The notes beneath the pieces are model-generated. The model was given only the letters and a program-made list of their open reading frames with translations, was not told the origin of the DNA and did not search any database. A DNA stretch of 64,000 nucleotides from Megascapheus bottae. Its lineage: Eukaryota; Chordata; Mammalia; Rodentia; Geomyidae. A program made the position numbers and the translations under genes. Location of the stretch: NCBI GenBank assembly GCA_024803745.1, contig JANJXV010000013.1, positions 3,844,001 to 3,908,000 of the forward strand, given 5' to 3'. Below, one piece after another: positions 23,423 to 33,132 of this stretch. Every line of letters starts with the position of its first letter. Position 1 is the stretch's first letter.

Positions 23423-23799
23423 ATGACACATCATTTCTTTTTTTCATATATTTTATTGTAATTAATAGAAGGGTTACATTATATTCACCAGATAGAAGGT
23501 GCATTACTTCACATAAATTGATACCCTTTCTCATGTCTTGGTCCCCATTTCCCTCCCTCTACCCCACACCTCATCTTGTTTTCCTCCCTTCCCTGTCTGA
23601 CTTCAAATAACCAAATACACATATATACAATATATCAGATAACAGGGTGAAATACTGTAACAATATGAGATAACCAAGGGACAGCAAAAGAGATAAGAGA
23701 TAACAGAGTACATTAAGGACAAGAACCACTTATTATATGGCTTTTCTTCTATATATATCCTGGAGGTCCTTTCATTTAGCATGACACATCATTTCTTTT
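23423..23799 (-). mobile_element. short L1 3' end with 19-nt TSD
   Basis: L1 3' UTR only, 23442-23780, starting at a T-run. The 19-mer atgacacatcatttctttt is repeated exactly at 23423-23441 and 23781-23799. It inserted at the 5' edge of the preceding SINE. Confidence 0.94.
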
Positions 23800-24442
23800 G
23801 GAAAATAGATTCTGTGATGGAAAAGGTGCATATACAAAAATTTGGGGGGGAGGTGGGGAAGCAGGATTAAATCGGAAGTCCTCAAGTGGCCCACAGGAGC
23901 TCCTGGGACACAGATGTCCTTTCAGAGGTGTTTTAAATTTTGAAACTGTACCAATAGGCCAGTTATTAGATATTGACTACCTTTGGGAGAGACATACTTT
24001 TGGCTGAGGTAATTATTGTTGAGCTGACAGAGTTTCTGTGGGAGGATTAAGATATGAACTGTCAGTACTCAACAGTTTTGACAGTTAGGAAATTAAGGGT
24101 TTGTCTTTGGATTGGGCAATCTGTGTGGTATACCTCAGTTTGCACTATCAGAGGAAAAAAATAGTGTAATAGTCCCCATGAAAGATAATGATAGCTTAGA
24201 ATTTGGGGCAACAGTGAAGCTGGATTTAGGATATATATCAAATGATTTGTTGTTGGAATAAATGTCAAGTCAGAGAGTGGAATCAAAGGTGTCTTCAGCA
24301 ATTTAAACCTGAACAACTGGAAGAACAAAGTTGCCTCATCTATCTAGTGAAAACTGAAGGCTCTCAAAGGAATTGTCTTTTTAAAGCAATGTTCTTCACT
24401 GAAGAAGACAACCAATTACATTAATAATTTATAGCTGAAAAT
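23800..24442. other. unique non-coding sequence
   Basis: No repeat. Frames at 23798-24007, 24062-24328 and 24242-24424 overlap each other on both strands and have no recognisable domain. Confidence 0.5.
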
Positions 24443-26969
24443 TAAGAATATGGTTTTTTATATGGATTTTATTTTATTTTTTCGTATATTTTTATTGTAA
24501 TTAATAGAAGGGTTACATTATATACACCAGATAGAAGGTACATTACTTCACAAATATTGATACCTTTCTCATGTCATGGTCCCCATTTCCCTCCCCCCCC
24601 ACAACTTGATTTCCCCCCTACCCTCTCCTATTTCAAATAACCAATTAAGCATATATAAAATGTATCAGATAAGAAGGTGAAATATTGTAACAATATGAGA
24701 TAACCAAGGGACAGTAAAAGAGATGAGAGATAATAGTACGTTAAGGACAACAATCACTCATTATATGGCTTTTGTTTCTTTATCTTAGAGGTCCTTACAT
24801 TTAGCATCATACTATATGGCCTTATTTATCTAGATTTTGTTCAATTGTGAATCTCTGCTAGGAGAGCCCAAGGTTTCTACTGATTAGGACAAATGAGGGA
24901 AACCATTGAGCCTATGTTCCTTTGAGTCTGGCTTCACTTAATATGATTTTTTCTAAGTCTTTCCAATTCCTTACAAATGGGGCAATATCATGTTTTCTGA
25001 CTGCAGTATCGTATTCCATTGTGTATAAATACCACATCTTGTTGATCCACTCATCGACGGAGGGACATCTGGGTGGTTCCATATCTTTGCTATGGTAAAT
25101 AGTGCTGCAGTGAACATTGTTGTGCTAGTGAATTTAGAATGTCCTTGTTTCTGGATGATTGGGTAAATGCCAAGTAGTGGAATTGCTGGGTCATAGGGGA
25201 GCTCTATGTTTAGTCTTTTGAGGAACTGCCATACTGCTTTCCATAGTGGTTGAACAAGTTTGCACTCCCACCAACAGTGTAGTAGTGATCCCTCCTGGCC
25301 ACATCCCCTGCAGCAACTGTTGTTATTAGTTTTCTTGATCCTGGCCATTCTAACTGGAGTGAGGTGGAATCTTAGAGTTGTTTTGGTTTGCATTTCTTTT
25401 ATGGCCAGAGATGTTGAGCATTTCTTCGTGTGTCTATAGGCCATTCTTGTTTCTCCTTCAGAGAAGTCTCTCGTTAAGTTCTGGCCCATCTTTTAATGCG
25501 ATAGTTGTTTCTTTGAAGATTAGTTTTGGAGTGATTCAATTTTTTTAGCTGTTGATATATTTTAGGTATGAGGCCGTTGTCTGTGGTATGGTTAGTAAAG
25601 ATCTTCTCCCACTCTGCAGGCTTTCTAGTTAATTTGCTAGCTATGTCCTTTGCCATACAGAAGCTCTGCAGTTTAATGCAGTCCCATTTATCCAGCCTTT
25701 CTCTGATTTGTTGTGTTTCTTGGAAGAAAGTTTCGACCTGTGTAAAGGAGACCTAGAGTATCTCCAATTCCTTCTTGTAAAGTTTTCAGTGTATCGACTT
25801 TTACTTCGAGGTCTTTAATCCATTTGGAGTTAATCCTAGTGCAGAGGAACAAAGTAGGATCCAACTTTAGTTTTATGCAGGTGCTTAACCAGTTCTGCCA
25901 GCAACATTTGTTGAAGAGGCTGTCTTTCTTCTATTCTATTTTTTTGGCTCCCTTGTCAAAGATTAGGTGACCATAGGTCTGTGGGTTAATGTCTGGGTTC
26001 TCAGTTCTATTCCATTGGTCTTGAGGTCTCTTCTTGTGCCAGTACCAAGCTGTTTTGGTCACTGTAGCTCTACAATAGAGTCTAAAGTTTGGTATTGAAA
26101 TTCCTCCTGCACTGTTCTTTCTGCTAAGATGTGTTTTTGCTATACGGGATCTTTTATTATTCCATATGAAGTTTTGGATTGCTTCTTGTATTTCTTTAAA
26201 GAATGACATTGGGATATTGATGGGTATTGCATTGAATTTGTACATAGCCCTTGGCATGATTGCCATTTTCACGATGTTAATTCTTTCAATCCAGGAGCAT
26301 GGGAGGTTTCTCCATTTCCTCAGTTCTGCTTTAATTTCCTTTTTCAGTGTTTTAAAGTTTTCATCAAAAATGTCCTGTACATTCTTAGTTTAGTTAATTA
26401 CTAGGTGCTTTATTTTCTTTGAGGCTATTGCAAAAGGAGTTGCTTTCCTGGTTGTTGTCTCGTTCCTCTCACTGTTGGCATAGAGGAAGGCAGTGATTTT
26501 TATACCTTTCCAAAGTTTTGAATCAGTTCATGGAGCTTGGGAGTGGAGTCTGTAGGGTTCTTTAAGTACAGAATCATGTCATCTGCAAAGAGAGAAAGTT
26601 TCACTTCCTCTTTCCATATTTGGATCTCTTTTATGCCTGCTCCTTGCCTTATTGCTCTGGCTAGGACTTCTAATACTATGTTAAAGAGGAGTGGAGAGAG
26701 TGGGCATCCTTGCCTCGTTCCTGATTTTAGAGGAAATGGCTTTAGCTTTTCACGATTAAGTACAATGCTAGCTGTGGATTTGTCATACACAGCCTTTATT
26801 ATACTTAGAAATGTTCCATGGATTCCTAGTTTCTCCAGAGCTTTTAACATAAAGGGGTGTTGGATCTTGTCAAATGCCTTTTCTGCATCTATTGAGACAA
26901 TCATGTGATTTTTGTCCTTGCTCTTGCTGATGTGTTGAATTACATTAATTGATTTGCCTAAGAATATGG
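24443..26969 (-). mobile_element. 2.5-kb L1, 5'-truncated, with TSD
   Basis: Element 24454-26958, from the T-rich terminus through the 3' UTR into ORF2 up to the RT region upstream of the [12 protein letters not shown] segment. The 11-mer taagaatatgg at 24443-24453 and 26959-26969 marks the duplication. Confidence 0.93.
24971..26958 (-). pseudogene. L1 ORF2 remnant (RT to C-terminus)
   Basis: Pieces in order of translation are 26500-26904 (palm motif [28 protein letters not shown], and the catalytic [10 protein letters not shown]), 25931-26272 (thumb region, [15 protein letters not shown]), 25474-25656 and 24971-25489 (C-terminal domain with [19 protein letters not shown], all four metal-type positions kept). 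The reverse-transcriptase active-site FADD is intact, but the endonuclease is missing and at least three frameshifts split the frame, so it cannot work. Confidence 0.9.
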
Positions 26970-27119
26970 GTTTATAAATTTGTTTCTACAACATACACTG
27001 CTTAAGTTGATGCCATTAGAAGTTGAAAATTTGAATAAACCACAGAGTAAACTAAAATTTTGTCAAACAATTATTCTAATGAAACAAGCCCTGGCAGGAT
27101 TAAAGTAAAAATACTTTTA
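26970..27119. other. unique non-coding sequence
   Basis: Short unique block. Confidence 0.4.
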
Positions 27120-27222
27120 GACATTTGTTGAATGTTATAATGTGCTATGTACACTATGCTGTTTTTAAGTATTTTACATGTATATGTTTAATTCATTTAT
27201 ATAAAAGTCTCATGAGTTAAGA
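27120..27222 (+). repeat. MIR SINE fragment
   Basis: Matches the 5' half of MIR (tgtgctatgtacactatgct ... agtattttacatgtata) and is cut by the next L1. Confidence 0.55.
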
Positions 27223-27887
27223 TAGTGTTTTAAAAAAAATTTATTTCCAGGGTGATGCATAGAAGGGTTACAATTACATTCATATGGTAGTGACTACATT
27301 ACTTCTTAAACATTGTTACCCTTTCCCATGTCTTTTCCCCCCAATTTCCCTCCCTCCTCCCATATTGTAAAGTTCAGTTCCAATATATTGTCCAGTGAAT
27401 ATTGCTGTTATATTAGTTTACCCATTTGTCCTTTGTGTCATCATCTCGTTTTTCCTCTTCCCTTTCCTAACTCAAATAAATAAGCATATAAAGAATATGC
27501 CAGTTACCAAAGTCAGATACAGGAATAACAGGGGCTAAACCATAAAGGAAAAAAAAACAAAAGGGAAAAGAAATAACTTCATATATTACATTAAAAACAA
27601 CAACCTCAATGATAAATATCTTACTTCCATATACTGGAGTTCATTTTGCTTAGCATCATCCTATGTGGTCATACTGCACATAGCTCTTGTGATCCTCTGC
27701 TAGGATAATCCTAGACATATACTAATCATTACTCATGAGGAAAAGCATGGAACCTATGTTTCTTTAAATTTGCTTACTTCCCTTAATATATATTTTTCCA
27801 AGTCTTTCTATTTTCTTACAAATGGGGCAATACCATTCTTTCTGATGGCAGCATAGAATTCCGTTGTGTATAAATACCACATTTTTT
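27223..27887 (-). mobile_element. L1 3' fragment, older type
   Basis: Antisense 3' UTR with the older terminus (agggtgatgcatagaagggt), reaching into ORF2 C-terminal antisense (gcatagaattccgttgtgta). Confidence 0.88.
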
Positions 27888-28007
27888 GTTAAATAATTAA
27901 TGAATTATTTATTTTAAGCCACTGTTGATCAGATTGCTCCTGCTCCATAGAGCCTATAGTAGGTTTTAGTTAAATATAATATAGAAATAAGCAGAAATAA
28001 CTTTCCA

Positions 28008-28210
28008 ACTTTTTTTTTTTTTGCAAGTCCTGCGCTTGAGCTCAGGGCCTGAGCACTGTCCTTAGATTTTTTCAAGGCTTGAGCTCTACCACTTGAGCCT
28101 CAGCACCACTTCTGGCTTTTTTTTTTCTGTATATGTGGTACCTAAGAATTGAACCTGGGTCTTCATGCATGCTAGGCAAGCACTCTACCACTAGGCCAAA
28201 CTCCTGGCCC
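28008..28210 (-). mobile_element. IDL-Geo-type SINE, minus
   Basis: Full antisense dimer with a 13-base T-run, ending aggcaagcactctaccactag and ctggccc. It has few differences from the window consensus, so it is young. Confidence 0.93.
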
Positions 28211-28373
28211 AACTCCAGCCCATGTTTTAAAGGGATGGTGGTGTCTTTGAGGATTTGCTTTTGGGGGATTTAGTGTTTTTGAGCTGTAGGTATATTTTAG
28301 ATAGGAGGCCCTTGTCTGTTGTGTGGCTAGTGAAGATCCTCTCCCACTTGGTGGGCTTTCTATTTAGCTTTCT

Positions 28374-28624
28374 TTTTCTCTTTCTCTCTTTCTTTCTTTT
28401 TTTTTTTGAGTCTTGGAGCTTGAACTCAGCCTGGGGGCTATCTCTGAGCTCTTCAGCTCAAGGCTACCACCCTACCCTTGAGCAAAGTCCCACTTCATGT
28501 TTTCTAGAAGTTAATTGGAGATAAGAGTCTCAGGTCCTTTTGTGCCCAGGTAAGGTTTGAATCTTGATCCTCAGAGCTCAGCCTCCTGAGTAGCTAGGAT
28601 TACAGGTGTGAGCCACCACACCCA
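28374..28624 (-). mobile_element. B1-type dimeric SINE, minus
   Basis: CT/T-rich tail, Geo-half antisense (gagctcttcagctcaaggct), then B1-half antisense (tcagcctcctgagtagctag ... gtgagccaccacacccagct). Confidence 0.88.
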
Positions 28625-28727
28625 GCTACTTCCAGCCTTTTCTATGTATGTGGTACTGAGGAATCGAATCCAGGTCTTCCTGCATGCTAGGCAAGCACTC
28701 TATCACTAGGCCAAACTCTCAGCTCCT
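28625..28727 (-). mobile_element. partial IDL-Geo SINE, minus
   Basis: Only the ID-like half and the end of the Geo half remain (acttccagccttttctatgt ... aggcaagcactctatcacta). The B1-type SINE seems to have inserted into or replaced its Geo half. Confidence 0.75.
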
Positions 28728-29459
28728 CTATTTATCTTTCTACATATATACTTTGCCATATAGAAGCTCTGCAGTTTAATGTAGTCCCATTAATTAAGGT
28801 AATATTTTTATCTTCGTCTTTTTTTTGAAAGATTTTAACACTAATTTTTACACCATATATCAAATGCCATGTTTAACCCCCAAGTATTCAAGAAGAGAAT
28901 CTCTATATGCAATCACTGGCACATAGATTTTAGAACATAATTAAAATTAAGTTGAGGGTTTGTGTGTCATAGATACATATAAATCTATGTAACATTGTGT
29001 CTATAGAGTATATAATCCATCATTATTTATGTCTATGTTTATATTTCTAAAACCATGTCCATAACCTTAGGTACCCGAATGTTGAGTCATCACTCTTGTA
29101 CTGTTTGGATCTAATATCGACATACCAAGGAGACCATGCACCTTTTGTTCCTTTGGTCTTGATCTATCTCACTCAACATGACACACTCTAGTTTCATCCA
29201 CTTCCCAGCAAATGCCATTATTCTATCTTGTGTATTGGCTATGTAAATTCCCTTGTATATATGTGCCACATTTTTTGTATCTATTCATCTGTAGTAGGGC
29301 ATCTGGGTTGTTTCTATCTCTTGGCTATTGTGAATAGTGTAGAGATGAATATGGCTGAACAGGTGTCTTTATCATATCCTGGCTTATGATGTTCAAGGTA
29401 GATGCCCAGGAGTGGATGCTCAGGAGTGGGTTGGTGGGATTGTGGATTGTAGGGAAGAT

Positions 29460-29679
29460 CTATTTCTAGTTTTTTTTTTTTTTTGCCAGTCCTGGGCTTC
29501 AGCTCAGGGCTTGAGCTCTGTCCTTAGACTTTCTCAAGGCTAGAGCTTTACCACTTGAGCCTCAGAACCACTTCCGGCTTATTCTATGTATGTGGTACCA
29601 AGGAATCGAACCCCAGTCTTTATGCATGCAAGGCAAGCACACTACCACTAGGCCAAATTCCTGGTCCCCTATTTCTAGG
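29460..29679 (-). mobile_element. IDL-Geo-type SINE, minus, with short TSD
   Basis: Full antisense dimer at about 29470-29668 with a T-run. The 10-mer ctatttctag followed by g/t-rich bases repeats at 29460-29469 and 29669-29678. It lies inside L1b. Confidence 0.9.
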
Positions 29680-29680
29680 T

Positions 29681-30000
29681 TTTTTTTGGGGGGGGGGTCA
29701 GGAAGACTACAGCCTAAGTCATCAACCCAAGACTCCAGCCTAAGATGAGCTTAAGACTGTAGCGTAGTTTATTTCAAGTTCCAACCTTAAATACCTTTCT
29801 TAAAACTAGAACACTGCCAGGGGTTACATTCATACAAAACAGCAATCAAGTCTCAAATACGTTAAATGAGAAGTGATCAAGTTTCAAATAGGTTAAATGA
29901 GAAGCGATTGACACAGCCCCAAATCATGATAACAACTTACTTCCTTGTGTACTCAATTGTGCAGGTCCAAGGTCACTGACTCCACAGTCGGCCCCCAACA
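29681..30000 (-). mobile_element. LTR-like element (possible ERV2/IAP-type solo LTR)
   Basis: On the minus strand the block starts TGTTGGGGGCCG (at 30000) and ends in a C-run followed by AA, giving near-inverted ends TGTTGGGGG/CCCCCCAA. It has a TATA-like tatttaagg (29785-29793), an AATAAA (29768-29773) and a 31-nt direct repeat with three mismatches (29845-29875 and 29876-29906) in the U3-like part. A solo LTR of an endogenous retrovirus would look like this at about 320 bases. No 6-base TSD is visible and no coding region is attached, so the family is uncertain. Confidence 0.5.
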
Positions 30001-30057
30001 TACACTAAATCTCAGAGACACATGCTTATTTTCACCTAGTCTATCAATAAGCTAATT
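30001..30057. other. unassigned sequence beside the LTR-like block
   Basis: Does not match L1b or the LTR-like block. It may be more of the retroviral element. Confidence 0.3.
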
Positions 30058-30375
30058 GATTTTTTAAATATATTTTTTATTGTAATTAATAGAAGGGTTA
30101 CATGATATTTGCGAGATAAATGGTGCCTTAATTCCCACACATTGATACCCTTTCACATGTCATGGTCCCCATTTCCCTTCACCCTCCCCCACCCCTCTCT
30201 TGTCCCCCCCCCAGTTCCCTATCCAATTTCAGATAACCAAATACAATTATATCTGATATATCAGATAACAAAGTGAGATAATGTAACAATATGAGATAAC
30301 CAAGGGACAGTAGACGTGATGAAGATAACACAGTACCTTAAGAACAACAATAATTAATTATATGGCTTATGTTTA
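30058..30375 (-). mobile_element. L1 3' end, young type, inside L1b
   Basis: Starts with the tattgtaattaatagaaggg terminus and stops after about 310 bases of 3' UTR. L1b resumes directly after. Confidence 0.88.
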
Positions 30376-31042
30376 CATCATATTTTAACAAACCTCCAAA
30401 TTGCCTTCCAGAATGGCTGTACTTGTTTACATTTCCACTAGCAGTGCAATAGTGTTCCTCTTTCTCCACCACCCTACCAGCATTTGTTGTCTGAGTTCAG
30501 AATATTGACCATTCTAATTGGGGGAAGGTGGTATTTTAGGGCTGATTTTATTTACATTTCCATTATGACCATAGATAATGAACATTTCCTCATTTTTCCT
30601 TTTTTTTTTTGCCTTTTTGACCTCTTCTTTTGATAAGTCTCTTTTTAGTTCACTTGCCCATTTTGTTTGTTGGGTTTCGGGGGGGGGATTAATTTCTTGA
30701 GTTCCCTATAGATATTGGATATTAAGCATTTGTTTGAAATTGTTTGTAAATATTGTTTCCCAATTGGTTGACTATCTTTCTACTTTAGTAGCTATGCCTT
30801 TGTCTGTGCAGAAACTTTAGTTTTAGGTAGTTCCATTCTTCAATCTGTTGTGACCCTGGGACTCTGTTCAGGAAGTTTTTGCCTGGATCTGTGAGTTCCA
30901 GTGTTTCTCCTACTCTGTCATGTAGCAGTTTCAGGGTTTCAGGTCTGATTTTGAGGTCTTCTATCCATTTTGAGTTCATGCTTATGCATGGTGTTAGGCT
31001 GGGATTAATTTTTAGCTTTCTGGATGTGGCTGCCCAGTTTGG

Positions 31043-31161
31043 TGGTTACTAGAGATAAAAGACTAACAGATATTTCTGACTGAGCTAGTTTTGAACCACA
31101 ATCTTCAAACCTCAGGCTCTTGAGTACCTATGATTATAGGCATTAATCACTGGTGGCTAGC
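31043..31161 (-). mobile_element. B1-type SINE, partial, minus
   Basis: B1-half antisense (tgagctagttttgaaccaca ... ctatgattataggcatta) with a trace of the Geo half. It closes the composite. Confidence 0.65.
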
Positions 31162-31330
31162 CTTAAGTGCTTTAAATAAGGCATTTCATCTTTACTATGA
31201 ACAAATATTGAAGAAACGGTTATTATTATTCACACTTTACACATAAAAGGATGTGGTAGTGAAAAGGTTACATAATCATTTTGAATTATTTAGGTGTGAT
31301 TTAGGACTTGGAACAAGAAGTCAGCTTTCA
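31162..31330 (+). repeat. MIR SINE
   Basis: Sense MIR word order: aagtgctttaaataaggcat, ttattattattcacacttta, cataaaaggatgtgg, gaaaaggttacataatc. Confidence 0.5.
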
Positions 31331-31692
31331 GAAAAAAATGGAATACTGCCTTCAAAACATTTGAACAATCATTCCTGATCATAAACACAGGAAATTAATG
31401 TAAAGAACCATAATATTAAACTAAGTTAAAACCAGACTTCTCTAAATTTAAAGATCTGTATAAAACTACATTTCACACCATATTTTATGGAACCAAAAGT
31501 AAAAGTATTACTATTAAGTCCAGTAACAAAGCAATACTCAAATAAAATTTGTGTGCAGAAATACTATGAAAGATGTGCAAACGGTTTAGTGAGCTAAACA
31601 AATGTAATTGGTATGTGATTGGGTTGAAGTCATTAACCAAAAATTCACAAAAATATGGTTATTAATGCATGGGTAAAAGATTGAAGGATGTG
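31331..31692. other. unique non-coding sequence
   Basis: AT-rich. No element recognised. Confidence 0.45.
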
Positions 31693-31919
31693 ACTGGGCA
31701 CTGGTGGCTCATGCCTGTAATCCTAGCTACTGAGGTGGCTGAGATCTGAGGATTGTTGTTCAAATCCAGCTCAGATAGAAAAGTCCATGAGACTTTTATC
31801 TCCAAATAACCATCAAAAAGCTAAAAGCAGAGACAGGTCTCAAGTTATAGAGCACTAGCTTGGAACACAAAAGCCAAAAGAGAGCACAAGGTCCAGTGTA
31901 CAAGCCCCGATATTGGTAA

Positions 31920-31921
<2 letters not shown>
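31693..31921 (+). mobile_element. B1-type dimeric SINE
   Basis: Sense B1 half (gcctgtaatcctagctactg) and a diverged Geo half (caggtctcaagttatagagc ... tacaagccccg), continuing into a CA microsatellite in place of the A-tail. Confidence 0.85.

Positions 31922-31971
<50 letters not shown>
31922..31971. repeat. (CA)n microsatellite at a SINE tail
   Basis: Pure CA run of about 25 units starting exactly where the SINE tail should be. Confidence 0.97.
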
Positions 31972-31973
<2 letters not shown>

Positions 31974-32171
31974 GAAGAATGTTGAAGAAGTGCATGTTTA
32001 ATAGTGACTGTTCAGGATGGACTAAACAACCTGGAAAAGTACAAAGTTAACAGTACTTGACCTTAGTTACCACTGCTACAGTAGTCACATTGTGGTGTAA
32101 GAATACAGACAGATTTACCAACAAAAAAAACAAATGTGAACTATGAAAGAGACTCACATATGTATGATGAA

Positions 32172-32423
32172 CTGTTTTCTTGTTTTTGTTTTTTGTTTTT
32201 TGGGTTTTTTTTTTGCCAGTCCTGGGTCTTGGACTCAGGTTCTTGGCACTGTCCTTGGGCTTTTTTCCACAAGGCTAGTGCTCTACCACTTGCGCCATAG
32301 CACCACTTCCAACTTCTTTTTTTTTTCTATGTATGTGGTACCGAGGAATTGAACCTGGGTCTTCGTGCATGCTGGGCAAGCACTCTACCACTAGGCCAAA
32401 CTCCCGGCCCCTGCTGTTTTCTT
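32172..32423 (-). mobile_element. IDL-Geo-type SINE, minus, with TSD
   Basis: Full antisense dimer at about 32200-32411, ending aactcccggcccc. The 10-mer ctgttttctt at 32172-32181 and 32414-32423 is the TSD. Young copy. Confidence 0.9.
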
Positions 32424-32613
32424 TTTTAATAAAAAATGCAATGAAAAAATAGTGATTGTTTTACAAAGATTATAAAAATGATAAATAAGAATATACCACA
32501 GGAAAATTTCCCTGCTTGTAAGAATGAAATTTTCAAAGTTCTGGTTGTATTATATTCAAATTATTTGAATTCTCTTATATTTAAAAGAACTCCCAGGAAT
32601 TTACAACCTCCAC

Positions 32614-32704
32614 TTCACAAAAGATTTCTCCCATCCAAGTACTAACCAGGCCTGACCTTGCTTAGCTTCTGAGATCAGCTGAGATTGGGTTCACAAAAGA
32701 TTTC
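32614..32704 (-). pseudogene. 5S rRNA fragment, retroposed without a tail
   Basis: Bases 32627-32689 read as antisense of the middle of mammalian 5S rRNA (cccatccaagtactaaccag, then cttgcttagcttctgagatc). About 63 of some 120 nt are present, roughly the region of the internal control boxes; both RNA ends are missing. The 15-mer ttcacaaaagatttc flanks it exactly at 32614-32628 and 32690-32704. There is no A-tail between the insert and its left flank. The right flank reads tttc followed by aaaa, a site L1 endonuclease can cut. It is not a functional 5S gene. Confidence 0.85.
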
Positions 32705-32789
32705 AAAACAAGAATGTTTATCTCAGTAATATTTATAATGGTACATTATTCTGTACAACCTCAATGTTCAACATCAAAAACTTTTTTTT

Positions 32790-33132
32790 TTCCCCCTATG
32801 ATTTATCCCTTGTTGTCCCGTGTGCGATTTTGGTACCTGGGGTATTGCTTATGTGTTAATTTGAAATAGGGAGGGGAAAGGGAACAACAAATGGTGTAAC
32901 AAAGGACAAAATGTGAACCAATGCAACAGTGATACTCACAAGACAATATGTTGGAAATGAACTTGACAACTTGGCAGGGTTGGGGGCCAGGAGGGATTGG
33001 GTGGGGAGAGAAAGTGGGAGAAAAATGTGGGAGGCAGTAAAAATGTTCAAGAAGAAATATATTCACCACCTTATATATGTAACTATAACCCCTCTGTACA
33101 ACCCCCTAACAATACAATTCAAAAATAAAATA
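32790..33132 (+). mobile_element. L1 3' end, older type
   Basis: Sense 3' UTR (atgcaacagtgatactcaca, then tatgttggaaatgaacttg, a G-rich stretch, and tgtaactataacccctctgt) with an A-rich tail. Confidence 0.87.

Larger units (their letters stand above)
28212..28790 (-). mobile_element. L1 ORF2 fragment split by SINEs
   Basis: L1 antisense at 28212-28373 (ggtggtgtctttgaggattt ... ctcccacttggtgggctttc) resumes at 28728-28790 (tttgccatatagaagctctg). The interrupting SINE block is flanked by ctattta(g/t)ctttct at 28360-28373 and 28728-28741. Confidence 0.82.
28822..31042 (-). mobile_element. L1b composite, interrupted three times
   Basis: Second-lineage L1: 28822-29469 (3' UTR and ORF2 end) continues at about 30376-31042 (acaaacctccaaattgcctt ... 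aggctgggattaatttttag). Between them lie a SINE, an LTR-like element and a younger L1 end. A 64-codon ORF2 scrap (30785-30979) keeps the order SKWIEDLK ... GKNFLNRVPGSQQIE. No functional protein remains. Confidence 0.82.

Noticed and set aside
29845..29906. CRISPR-like or satellite array
   Set aside because: Only two direct 31-mers without spacers, within an LTR-like block of a mammalian genome.
32627..32689. Functional 5S rRNA gene
   Set aside because: Only the middle half of 5S is present and it is bounded by TSDs.
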